Assembly (NCBI GenBank): GCA_013368325.1 | Contig: JAACJK010000219.1 | Coordinates: 186,001-250,000, forward strand | Origin: Ephemerocybe angulata | Taxonomy: Eukaryota; Basidiomycota; Agaricomycetes; Agaricales; Psathyrellaceae | Length of the DNA stretch: 64,000 bases | Direction of reading: 5' to 3' | In this document: piece by piece, positions 24,301-33,257 of the stretch | Layout of the letters: each line of letters starts with the position of its first letter | Position numbering within the stretch: the first letter of the stretch is position 1 | Program-made: the position numbers and the translations under genes | The notes under the pieces: model-generated | Databases searched by the model: none | What the model saw: only the letters and a program-made list of their open reading frames with translations | Told to the model about the DNA's origin: nothing

Positions 24301-26103
24301 GAGTTACTCGCCATCATCAAGGCGCTTAAGAAGTGGCGCACGAGCCTGATAGGCGCCCGCTTCGAAGTCTACACCGACCACCGTACCCTTGAGTACTTCC
24401 ACTCACAGAAGGAGATGTCTCGTCGACAGATGCGATGGTCGATGTTCCTCGCAGACTATGACTATAAGATCGTCTATGTCAGGGGGGAGGATAACTCAGC
24501 CGCAGACGCGTTGTCCCGCATGCCCGACCTCGAACCGAACCCCTCTCTCGCTGCCTGCGCCCTCGCTTATACCAGAACACCACCCTCGTCCACTGCCGCC
24601 GCCTCCCTCACCATAACGGCTGATCCCCAATTCCTCGCCGACATCAAGTCAGGCTACAAGGAAGACGAATACTGCAAGCAGCTCATCGCCAACACCAAGG
24701 CCGGCAGTGCAGAAGGTGCGAGATTTGATAGCGGCCTACTCTATGCAGGCCGTCGTCTAGTCATCCCTAGGGATGTGAAGGTGCGCGAGACCCTGTACGC
24801 AATGGCACACGACACGCTCGGCCATTTTGGATTCGACAAGTCATACGCCGCCCTCCGGGACTCGTACTACTGGCCAAATATGAGGAAGGACCTCGAGACG
24901 GCATACATACCCGCCTGCACAGACTGCCAACGGAACAAGGATCGCACGGGACGTATTACAGGTCCCCTACACCCTCTCCCCGTGCCGGATGGACGCTTTG
25001 AACGGGTCGCGATCGACTTCGTTGGACCACTTCCCGAAGAGGACGGACGTGACATGGTCCTCTCTATGACCGACCTTATGGGCGCGGAAATTCGTTTAGC
25101 GCCCGTCCACTCTACTTGGACAGCCGCACAAATCGCAGTCGTCCTTTTCGACGAATGGTACTGCGAAAATGGACTCATGCTCGAGATCGTCTCTGACCGT
25201 GACGCGCTTTTCACCTCCGAACTCTGGGCGACCCTTCACAAGCTCACCGGCGTCAAACTCAAGATGTCGACCTCATACCACCCCGAGACGGACGGCGGAT
25301 CAGAGCGCACCAACAAGACGCTCAACCAGCTGATCCGTTACCACGTCGACATCACGCAGAAGGGGTGGCTGAAGCAGTTACCCCGGGTGCGTTTCGCGAT
25401 GATGAACACCGTCAATGCCTCGACCGGCTACTCGCCTTTCCAGTTGAAAACCGGCCGATCTCCACGCGTCATGCCCCCTCTCGTACCTGCCCTACCCGAC
25501 CTCACACCACAAGAGATCACGGCGCGCGAGATTATCGCACAGCTCGAACTCGACGTTCAGGAAGCCCAAGACACACTCTTCGCATCCAAAACCCGCCAGG
25601 CGTACCACGCCAATCAGCACCGCGCGCCAGAGATTCCCTACAAGGTCGGCGATCAAGTCATGCTTTCCACGAAGAATAGGCGCCGAAACTTCAAGCGCAA
25701 GGGACAGAAACGCGTCGCCAAGTTCATGCCGCGTTTCGACGGACCGTACATCGTCGAACGCGCCTTCCCTGAGAAATCCGAATACACCCTCCGCCTCCCC
25801 AACAGCTCCAACATCTTCCCCGGCTTCCACTCCAGCCAACTGAAGCCTTTCGTCGAGAACGACTGCTCGCTATTCCCATCGCGCGAGTTTGATCGACCTG
25901 GTCCCATAATCACCGAAGACGGCTACGAGGAAAATGTCATGGAGAAGATCATCGACGCAAGGAGGCGCGGACGGGGTGTACAGTACCTCGTCCGTTGGCT
26001 CGGATACCCACCAGACCACGACGAGTGGCTCCCGGGTAGTGCACTGAAGGACTGTGAGGTCCTTGACCGTTGGGAGGAGGAGAACGGGACCGAAGTTGCC
26101 TGA
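21388..26103 (+). CDS. Gag-Pol polyprotein of the Ty3/Gypsy chromovirus
   Basis: One uninterrupted frame, 1571 aa from the first in-frame ATG at 21388; the frame is open back to 20941 without an ATG, covering a Pro/Ser/Thr-rich stretch. Domain order: Gag; a zinc-knuckle-like segment (CTRCRVFYAGHRSDTC, about 22180-22230); aspartic protease core written DIG (22531-22539) rather than DTG/DSG; reverse transcriptase with YLDD at 23710-23721; RNase H (TTDASDRRTGAV, AEKNYPVHEKELLAI, YTDHRTLEYF); integrase with HHCC zinc finger (HDTLGHFG...CTDCQRNK) and the DDE core (IDFVGPLP, VSDRDALF, ETDGGSERTNK); then a C-terminal chromodomain (YLVRWLGYPPDHDEWLPG) that targets integration to chromatin. Gag and Pol share a frame with no stop or shift. 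All domains look intact, so it may be autonomous. Confidence 0.95.
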   Translation: MPLTAEVKVTKFKECPMLTEGTLTPLTLQSWTLACKRYMKHGGVKPVEIVSHVAEAMMEPRLIQWYQADQARIDALTLDAYIAELADLALERNWSHKMREEILSSRQGDREFMDWKVEIENKNAILATSAAAFSLTKAALKSQLEANLNAELRTDLASDPIAEPDLAKWSNIVKGRDEKLRLETKKIQKAIADNNAVRALRRNERTLASRLSSPPPTNNSTSQRNNNRNRSDAAQSTTTSTTEARRFLPALTDAERTLLDTHKGCTRCRVFYAGHRSDTCPLKATGSWPDAETYRTLTAAMARAAAPADTTRTTAAFAVADGASDTGFLENTFYGDDDTDSYVPPLPSSPSTPTPFSVPHLYAPLEVLGGPGFPLPLRAMLDIGCPSVVISDALVAKLRLRRYPLPAAEDNLSSLSKTPLVCQEWVSLEVQSGQGKWRSGSVRAKVNVGLPVPLILGMPFLSGEHIVIDTRARTAIDKRTNYNIAAPQAPTLAPQPSGNKTSGLDALASQPKGHKKARLESLTSQPTGHKKARLETAVTLENAPAPKLDGSLLPESIMAMVRERTEILAFQELLRKKDAAAKKRHADRFPFQLPDTVVDLPADIYHRIRLRDPTMVVKGKGYSAPKKYQESWKKLLDQHLAAGRIRPSSSEHASPSFCVPKYTDGAPDLSVLPRWVNDFRELNENTVRDNFPLPKVDDVLADCGKGKIFGKLDMTNAFFQTRMHPDDIHLTAVRTPWGLFEWVVMPMGGCNAPSTHQRRMNNALRDLIGKICHVYLDDIIIWSQTVEEHDRNVDLVLNALRKAGLYCNEKKSILFATELSFLGHRISAQGISADPHKTDRILNWPVPTTATNVRGFLGLTRYIAAFLPALAEHTAVLTPLTTKDADKSFPPWTDEHQEAFDAIKTLVTGAECLTVIDYEDTTKKIFVTTDASDRRTGAVLSFGETWETARPVAYDSYQLNAAEKNYPVHEKELLAIIKALKKWRTSLIGARFEVYTDHRTLEYFHSQKEMSRRQMRWSMFLADYDYKIVYVRGEDNSAADALSRMPDLEPNPSLAACALAYTRTPPSSTAAASLTITADPQFLADIKSGYKEDEYCKQLIANTKAGSAEGARFDSGLLYAGRRLVIPRDVKVRETLYAMAHDTLGHFGFDKSYAALRDSYYWPNMRKDLETAYIPACTDCQRNKDRTGRITGPLHPLPVPDGRFERVAIDFVGPLPEEDGRDMVLSMTDLMGAEIRLAPVHSTWTAAQIAVVLFDEWYCENGLMLEIVSDRDALFTSELWATLHKLTGVKLKMSTSYHPETDGGSERTNKTLNQLIRYHVDITQKGWLKQLPRVRFAMMNTVNASTGYSPFQLKTGRSPRVMPPLVPALPDLTPQEITAREIIAQLELDVQEAQDTLFASKTRQAYHANQHRAPEIPYKVGDQVMLSTKNRRRNFKRKGQKRVAKFMPRFDGPYIVERAFPEKSEYTLRLPNSSNIFPGFHSSQLKPFVENDCSLFPSREFDRPGPIITEDGYEENVMEKIIDARRRGRGVQYLVRWLGYPPDHDEWLPGSALKDCEVLDRWEEENGTEVA

Positions 26104-26134
26104 AACGGGCCAAATTTTTCGGGGTGGGGAGGGG

Positions 26135-26440
26135 TGTAAGCCTGCTCCCCGTTGATCGCGCTTACGACGAAAGACGCGACGCAGACGCGTCGCGCCATAG
26201 GACTCAGGCTGGGTGATGACCCAGCCCTTCGCATCACATGATGCTTTTCTCGACTCAATTCCCGATTCCCGCCTTCGTTGCTCCTTAGTCCTAACGACCC
26301 GCAACGAAGGTGAGTATTATACTATTCTATCCCTATGTATTATGTACAGTCCTAACGACCCGCAACGAAGATACTTTCGTCCTGTTACCGTACCGGTCTG
26401 AATCAGTGAAGGTCGTCGTCCCACACACGACGCCCTTACA
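26135..26440 (+). repeat. 3' LTR of the Ty3/Gypsy element
   Basis: 306 bp, matching the 5' LTR base for base as far as I can read, followed by the second GCAGC target-site copy at 26441-26445. Confidence 0.96.
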
Positions 26441-26855
26441 GCAGCATAGTATCCGATTGTGGTCTATGCTCGGAGCAGTTGAGAATCCAGTCTCAAAGAT
26501 CTTGACGGGTACCAGATGGGATAGAAACATAATTTCACTGTCAAGGAGATCGTTTTGGAACTGTATCCCGTGACAAAATTGGAGGTAGGTAGAAGAAAGC
26601 AGGTCAACAAATCTTCTTCCCAAATCGTGTGAATATCTATCGGCAAACGCCGGACTTAATAGGTCCGGTATAGTCCGGTCAGCGTCAGTATTTCTTTCCT
26701 TCTTCTTCCACAAGCGTTTTCGAACCAATCGAGATTTCTTCGTAGGTTGTGGGCGATGTCGTAAATGAATCTCTTGAATATCTGCTGAACAGACCCTATG
26801 CTCCAGGCAGACGCTGGGAAAAAATACATGCTCAAACGATGAGACGAGAGTAAAC

Positions 26856-29200
26856 CTAGGCCGCGCGCAGAAGTACTTTCGGTCTGAGAATGACTATTTC
26901 CTTCTCCCCCTTTGCATGCTTCGCCACGTATGCGACTCCCAAACCAAGTGTGCAAACCACAATTCGACCCTTCGTTGCCTTCCCGTCATCATCGTCCTCC
27001 ATCAGCTCGGGGTTATACGGTGTGTTTCTTTGGATGGAGAAAGGTCGAATATCGGCCGTTACGACCTCCAGGATTATTGTGGACTTGATCTTCAGCGCAT
27101 CCGCAGCGATTTCCATGACTTTCTCTTGGATCTTGGTGGCGACATTGGAGGCGTCAGGAGCGTCTTCTCTCCAACCCACGATGCTCATCAACTCGAGGAT
27201 TTTGGTCGTCATGAAGGAATGGTCAATATTGTTTGTCTTCAACTCCTTGAAAGTGATTGCCATCCAGTTCTTGGCTATGGCTGTTTCGTCTGCACGGTGC
27301 ACCATCAGTCAGCTTGGATCTAGACAGGACTGTCAACGGCGAGACGACTCACTGGACCGAAGAACTCTCTGCCATAAAGATTTCAAAAACTCCTGGATAC
27401 CTTGGCTCTCCGAGGCAAAGCTACAGATCACCTCGACGCACCGTTCCACCAGCATGTTTTGGATCATGCGCTCCAACAAGACTATGTCCGGATCCCTGTC
27501 GTCAGTACATCCCTTTATCAATTCCCTGATCAAATCGGCACCCCAGTCCTTCTCCCACGTCCTGAGATTGGTTTCGCGCTTCTTCACACTCTCGGCCCTC
27601 TCCCGGTTCCGCTTCCCCCACTTCTTGGTCTCCTTGTCGATGAGCTTGTCCGCAGCCAAGAAGGCGAGTAAGGCGATTCTTTCGTTCAGATCTTCGACCA
27701 TTCTAGAGATCTCGACTGGGGTGGCCTTGTCTGCGGTCGTCATGAAAGCTTGTGCGATATCAAGCTCTTGGGTGCGAGTAGCCAGTAGCCTCTCCGATTC
27801 CTTCAACGCTTCCTGCGCCTCCGCTGCGGTCTTCTTAGATACCGCCGCCTCGATCTGCATTCTTCTGATCTCCTCCTTAACCAGTCCTTCCCCATCCCCC
27901 GAGGTTTGCGTACGCTTCTCCAGCTCCAACGCTCGCCGTTCCGTCCTTCCTAGCATCTCCCGAAGCCCCTTTGTGTCTTCATTCGCAACTTCCAAATCGC
28001 GTTTGAGTTGTTCGGCATACGCCTGTGCACTTCTGATCTCTCGCTGTGCCTTCTTCAAATCCTCCTCCTTTTGCATCGCGGCTTGCTCTTTCTCCGCCAC
28101 CTGCGCACGGCTGGCGGACAGAGCGCCCTGCAACCTCTCAATCTCGGCTTCTTTCTTCTGTAGTTCCGACCCGCCCTGGGGATCCGGTGCCTTCCCTTGT
28201 GCCCGGGCTATCACCTCCTTCGCCTTTCTCGTCTCGATTTCTTGGTCCCTGAGCCGTCGCTCCAGTGAGGACTTCTGTCCCTCCACCAGCACCAACTGCT
28301 TCCTCAACTCTTTCAACGTCTCTCGAGTGTTCCCTTCGAACTCAACGGCATCCACTAGCTCCTTCTGCGTTCTCCCAGCCTCGACCAACCCCTTCTGGAC
28401 CCTATTTCCATTCTCCCACTCGGACAGCAGCGCACGACAACCTGTTAACTCGTTCTTCAAACCATTGATCTGGTCGTCTTTCTTCATGATGAAAGAAACG
28501 ACGTGCTTCCTTCCCATCTCCCGCTCTCCTGCTTCCGTCCGGAGCATCTTCAGTTCCTCGTGTAAGCTGTTGCGTTCCTCGATGACCCGTTCGAGCGACT
28601 CCCTATATACGATCTCTTTCGCGTCTTCGATCGATGCGGCAGTTGCCACGGCGCCTACTCCAGCTTTCAATGCATTCGTGACATATCGAAACACGCTGAA
28701 CGCACTCCCTCCACCCTGGTTCGACTCTTCTGTGACTCTGTTAGAGCCTGTGCCGCGTATGGCTTGATTTCGAATTCAAGTTAGTCGAAGTCAAGAGCGG
28801 ACAAGAAACTTTGCGACTGACTGAGAGCGGATTTCTTCATGAGCCTTTCTATTTCGATCTCGGCCTCCTTTCCTACCGATGGAGCTGGAGCGGAGCGCAA
28901 GCCCTCAACCCGACTTTGGTTGGAATCAAGCCGAGGTAGCTGGGGGCGAGAAGATGGCGCCTTTGGCTCGGCTGTGACGACATCCTTGGATTTCGAGCCG
29001 TTCTTCTTCGTCGTGAGGCACTCCTGCATGTCCTTGCCAGCCGTCGACGGTGTTCGGGATGGGTTTATGAAGGGACTTCCATCAGGTTCGGAAGGGCCCT
29101 TGGCCTTCTGCAAGCGTTCTGAGCGCCTTGTTTCAATAGATCGACCCTCCGTTTTCGTAGCGTCTTTCGACCGGGTACTGGTTTGAGCGGGGGGCGGCAT
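26856..29200 (-). CDS. Coiled-coil protein with conserved C-terminal helical domain (coil a, partner of Hsp70-like B)
   Basis: Three exons (28822-29200, 27353-28747, 26856-27289) give 735 aa. Residues 1-130 are basic and probably disordered (MPPPAQTSTRSKDATKT...). Residues about 160-420 are a long heptad coil (ERVIEERNSLHEELKMLR, QKSSLERRLRDQEIETRKAK, ALELEKRTQ). The C-terminal domain found in every coil protein here follows: DIAQAFMTTADKATPVEISR, MVEDLNERIALLAFLAADKL, DPDIVLLERMIQNMLVERC, ETAIAKNWMAIT, GWREDAP and a last block VVCTLGLGVAYV...VILRPKVLL. The second intron falls just before ETAIAKNW as in all paralogues. The gene starts 342 bases after the stop of Hsp70-like B on the same strand. 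No membrane segment or catalytic motif seen; it looks like an oligomerising adaptor. The C-terminal domain recalls a mushroom-specific uncharacterised family with an AQAFL..AD motif. Confidence 0.88.
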
Positions 29201-29321
29201 CGAAGGGCAAATGTCGATGTGGTGTGAAGGAGGAAAGGGAACACGTTGCTTAGGCGTGGATTAGATGGTGTTATCGATGCTGCAGCGTCCAAGTATGGAC
29301 AGTATCTGGTTGCTTATGTTT

Positions 29322-29340
29322 GGGCGTTAAATAAGCGCCC
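29322..29340. promoter_or_regulatory. GGGCGCTTA element as an imperfect palindrome upstream of coil a
   Basis: GGGCGTTAAATAAGCGCCC: the exact 9-mer on the minus strand with a near-match facing it. It lies about 125 bases upstream of the coil a start. Role as a protein-binding site is inferred from recurrence. Confidence 0.5.
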
Positions 29341-29542
29341 ATCAATACCATTTCTTACAACCTAATCGTTCGGGCACGGGAGTCGCGGAGGATATTCAAG
29401 TAAGTGTCATGTCTATTCGGTACGATGAAACATAAAGAGAAAAGCGGGTAATAGACGGGTATCATACATAGCGGGATCCAGTCGCAGATATACAAAGAAT
29501 GCATACTATCTGGTATCGTGAGGTTCGTAACGGCGTGCGAGT

Positions 29543-32054
29543 TTAATCTGCCGCATGAGCGACCCTCGCTGGACCCCTAGAATTGGATCAGTAAAGTTTC
29601 GGCTACATATGGCAAAAGTGCATACCGTTTCTCAATTCCCTGTTGTTGGAAACATTTTAGGTAGTGGTTTAACGACAGAATGGGCGTAACTCACGTCTTC
29701 TTCCCAAGCAATCTGCGCCTGCAGCTCTGTGAGACCAAATAGCAGGATAATCTCAAACTCGAGGCGGTAATATGTGGATCCAGTCGCTCCAGACCGCAAC
29801 TCCTCGAGCTTCACAGCAGATGTATCAGCTTCGACTGTGCAGACGACGGGGAACATATCTGCAAGTGACCGTCTCAGTTAGTTCGCCTGTGGCACATTCA
29901 ATAGGGAGTGCTTTATTGACATACCTGGGTCGTCATCAAGCCACGAGACTTTCTCCAACTGCCCCGTGTACCCGAACACCTCTGCACTGATGCTCTTCAA
30001 CTCATTCTTGTCCGTCGAGCGCTGAATGAAAGGGCTCTTAAACTCTGTCGTCTCAGTAACCCGGGTATCCTACACGAAGAGCCGTCAGACATGGAGCTGA
30101 GCCAAAAGATGTGAAGTCTCGAGCTTGCCTTTGGAAGAATAACAGAGAAATAATTGGTCAAAATACGTTCACCATTGATGTTCTTCCTGGCGAGGTCTAC
30201 TCGGCTCCGGTGTGAAGAGTCGCTTGCGTCGTACGGAGTAGCACAGAAGGTGCCGTACGTTAGCCGCGAGACTCTGGTGGAGACGAAATGGTCAAGTGAG
30301 AACGAAACGGCTCCATTGGAAACCGCCTTATTGCTAAGAAGGGTCAAGTATAATAATGAATCTTGGCACACCCTTTACGACTGGAGAGCGTGCTTACACA
30401 TGTGAATCAGGCCGGGAGACAGATACCCCCCATGGCTGAACTTTCTTCTTTACTTGGTTGAAGAGCCAATGGCTGGCGGAAAAGCCTCCAACGAGGAACA
30501 CCGACTTAACGGGTTGCCGTCAACTTCAACTCATATTGTAGGTTAGATCGCTCGCACCTTGATTGGGAAATGGGATGCAAGCATTTCAAGCTTGATTGCC
30601 TCGACGATGCAATCCACTGAAGGTTGGAAGAACTGGGCGACATCGCGTCTATCGTGGTATTCAGTTACAGTTACTCACGAAGTACCGAATATGAGTTTGG
30701 ACGTACCCAGGTACCTGCAAGCGCCCACCGCGAATCTTCAAGGCTTCGTTCTTCTCACCACGCCCTGCAAACTGAATGGGCTGCACCTCATCTTCATCTT
30801 TGAACATATGTTTTGTCTGTCTGTCGAAGCGGGCCGTCAGGGTGTCGACATCGTCCACGTACTTACTTCCAGCGAGGAGGTCTGGAGTTTAATCGTCAGA
30901 GCGATGACATAGCTACGCGGCGGAAAGAAACGGAAACGGACTTCTAAAATGTCTTTCAGCCCTCATCGTCACATACGCAGCCCCTTGGAAATGGCCTGTC
31001 ATGGACGTAAGTTGAAGCGCTATTACAGACGCGGTATTAACCTACATTTCGGGATGGAGATCTCCTCGAAAGATCCATCTGGAAGTCGACGATAGGAGCT
31101 GAAGTCGATGGTTCCTCCGCCAGCGTCGACAATCATAGCTCCTGTTTCTTTCTGGTAACTTCGTCAGTCGCGAGTCGCTGAGACTTCCAAGGTTTGACTC
31201 ACACTATCCTCGTCTCCGATCGAGAGTCCATTTGCAAGGCAGAAGTGAAGGCTCGCCTCGCCTTCGGTAACGAATGAGATACGAGCGCGCCCTTCCTCCG
31301 TGTCCTCAATCAAACCTGCACGGACAGCAGAGCGACGCATATCCGCTTGCTGGTTTCCTCCCCAGCCATTCGGATGCGTGAAGACGTACGCTGCATCGTC
31401 TTTCAGAGTGGTCCAGAGACGATCCCCATTCGTTTCAGTCTCCGTGATATACTCCCTAGCGCATTGGTAGAGATATCGCATGTAGTCCCCAAATATCTGA
31501 CCGACGGCCTTGTTTGGGGGAAGAGGCGGCAAGGGGTCAGAGTTCCACATCTTGAGGACGCTTGTAGGTTTTGGGCGGAGGTGGAGCTTGAACCTATGGA
31601 CCACGGAAGTTATTAGATGGGTTACTAGGACGAATAAGGGCCATACCAGCGAGCCTGACTCCAGCCTTCTTCCTCGGCTTCCTCTTGCACATTCTCTTTC
31701 AGGGTCTCTGCGCCAATTGCGCGAGGCTTCCCATCTTTATCGTAGTAGACAACAGTCGGGATCTTAGAGTCGGCACCGGCTGCCTCTTGGAAGGGGAACC
31801 TAAGTTAAAGCTTGGGTAGTAGTTTTTGTTATTTCAGGGTCGTAAACGGTGCCCCGTACCTCGTAACGGGGAGAATGACAGGTTCTTTTCCGGGATCAAG
31901 GATGCTGTCACTTCGGTTAGATATGCGCCCGATGCACGACCAGGAGAGCCATTTCAAACCTGTATGATATCCCGCTGAATGTCGTCCCGATGTCGAAGGC
32001 AAGTAGCAGCCGGCGACTCCTGCCGCCGTATTTCTTTCGAGGAGGCAAGGGCAT
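29543..32054 (-). CDS. Hsp70-like ATPase, HSPA12 type (copy B)
   Basis: Fourteen exons give 592 aa: 31960-32054, 31860-31904, 31647-31799, 31203-31593, 31046-31151, 30942-30995, 30707-30881, 30558-30648, 30398-30504, 30129-30333, 29925-30069, 29695-29858, 29626-29639, 29543-29576. ATPase motifs: AFDIGTTFSGISYR (Asp21), THPNGWGGNQQ, VTEGEASLHFC, VDAGGGTIDFSSY (Asp237), and SVFLVGGFSASHW (from residue 371). The C-terminal 150 residues carry the shared NKAVSNGAVSFSLDHFV, SRLTYGTF and EIILLFGLTELQAQIAW blocks but no classical peptide-binding domain. The intron after ILPK starts with GC (30123-30128 read on the minus strand), a GC-AG intron. A 14-nt micro-exon encodes GIEKR. The protein ends RGPARVAHAAD, unlike the SxAKVVY ending of its relatives. 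It is the first gene of the B/a pair. Confidence 0.9.
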
Positions 32055-32228
32055 CAAAGGCGATGAAAGGGGGGAACACGGAGCAAGGGAGGCTGAAGGA
32101 GGATGAGATGTCGAGGATCGCGAGGCTAGTTCGTACTTAGCTCAAACATATGTTGGGAGAAAGCTGCGGCACCTGGAGGCCACGACCCGTATATCGATAA
32201 GAACGCAGACCATCCAATGTGGCAAGCC

Positions 32229-32240
32229 GGGCGCTTATTT
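32229..32240 (+). promoter_or_regulatory. GGGCGCTTA element upstream of Hsp70-like B
   Basis: GGGCGCTTATTT; exact copy of the recurring intergenic 9-mer. Function inferred only from recurrence. Confidence 0.45.
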
Positions 32241-33034
32241 CAATCCGCGCGGTAAACATGTGTTCGCACAGCTGACCTTGCAAGCCAAATTTAGGCTGGA
32301 TTTGTGTCTAAAGGCACGCTTATACCTCATGGGCCGTGTGATCATCAAAATAAAGCTGACTTTGCCGGGGAAGGTGGGTATCTGCACTCCTTTGGATGAC
32401 AGGGCTTTGAGTAAATACCTCAAACGTTGAAGTCAAACGCTACATTTAGTCAAACCGAGTATAACTTGAGCGATAACTCGACTTGATACAGCAAAGAAGT
32501 ACGTACCTGCCTCGTTGTATTCCGAGTATCGTTCCTCGTTCCTCTGCCATCTCCGGATTTGCGCAAGATCTGTGTCGTAAATAAGACGGGCCAGGCTGGA
32601 TCATGATGTGGTACAAGAACTTTGAAGTTCGCGCCAGTTGTTGTATTTAATGCAGGAATTCAGGACTGGCACATGCGTTGAACCCTGAGCACTGAGCGAC
32701 GGATGATGGAAAACGGAAAAGAAGACTCGGAATAAAGTTCAGATGGGACTGAGAAGGACTGAGAATGATGCATTTCAAGCGGCGCTTAATTTCAAAAGCC
32801 TTTGTCAGACAGCTGCACTCCCGTTCATTATAAATTTATTCACGGCAAGCGGTTTGACTCGGAATTGTGCCCAGAAGACTTCGGCATTCTGCTCGCTTTT
32901 CAGAACCTCACCTTAATTTAGGCGCCCAAAGCGCCCAGAGTTCCCATGTCATCTACAACGCCTATTGGCTCACTGCTCGGCGGGGGAGACCTTGCTCTTG
33001 GATAGTCGGATACATGTCTGCATTGGGAAGGAAT

Positions 33035-33054
33035 ATGCGTATATATATACGCAT
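33035..33054. repeat. Perfect 20-bp palindrome
   Basis: ATGCGTATATATATACGCAT equals its own reverse complement. It lies between coil b and Hsp70-like B, outside any supported transcript. It may act as a protein-binding or cruciform site, or be an alternating TA expansion. Confidence 0.6.
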
Positions 33055-33257
33055 TCTCGACGCACGAGTCGCTTCTGTTTGTCTAAGAGCACACATCGAC
33101 TGCCAGCATTCCCCTCCCGCCAGCATGAGACGTGACCCTCAAGGATCATGATAGAAACCTGGTTACCTCTGAGTGAGCTCTATGCACCCATGTTTGTAAT
33201 CAGAAATCTGACTATTTGAGTTGTTGTAGCCAAACCATCCCGTTCCGTCCGTCGAAC

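Larger units (their letters stand above)
20618..26445 (+). mobile_element. Full-length Ty3/Gypsy LTR retrotransposon (chromovirus)
   Basis: Two 306-bp LTRs (TGTAAGCC...CCCTTACA) flank one gag-pol frame. A 5-bp target-site duplication GCAGC lies at 20618-20622 and 26441-26445. A purine-rich tract (GGGGTGGGGAGGGG, 26121-26134) directly precedes the 3' LTR as polypurine tract. The LTRs look identical on reading, so insertion is recent. It lies on the opposite strand to the PL14 gene that it splits. No obvious tRNA-complementary primer site follows the 5' LTR; the sequence there is a run of T. Confidence 0.97.
19671..26728 (-). pseudogene. PL14-family polysaccharide lyase gene interrupted by a Ty3/Gypsy element
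   Basis: Downstream exons (20314-20622 up to the insertion, 20176-20263, 19809-20128, 19671-19747) encode a polysaccharide lyase family 14-like domain: VLGVHKVAS, LAWEAFYPEGSINPS, GGFSFYLSGPPEF, WEWAKGGKLPGPFGG, a Cys-rich YSCSGG..MWR block, GELYTYLP, PDYGISVGRGSFDF, GIQFQTFFGGHTPEWAS and the usual end KDQRAWFADITGVIVT. The retroelement sits just before PLDDRVLGVHKV. Across the element the frame stays open into 26446-26728, where the N-terminal part must lie; I could not define its first exons or signal peptide, so the right-hand limit is approximate. Family members degrade uronic-acid polysaccharides by beta-elimination. The splice frames of the surviving exons are intact, fitting a recent knock-out. 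Transcription through the element could only yield a truncated product. Confidence 0.8.
32055..33257. other. Intergenic region upstream of Hsp70-like B
   Basis: No gene in 1.2 kb. It contains GGGCGCTTATTT at 32229-32240 (175 bases upstream of the B start), GGCGCTTAAT at 32781-32790, a GGCGCCC/GCGCCC doublet near 32920-32936, and a perfect 20-bp palindrome at 33035-33054. Confidence 0.5.

Noticed and set aside
21283..25913. Many long minus-strand frames within the retrotransposon
   Set aside because: Shadows of the gag-pol frame with no motifs of their own.
26890..28767. 625-aa plus-strand open frame opposite coil a
   Set aside because: It mirrors the coil a coding strand: low-complexity Ser/Arg composition and no motif, while the minus strand has a full exon model with paralogues.
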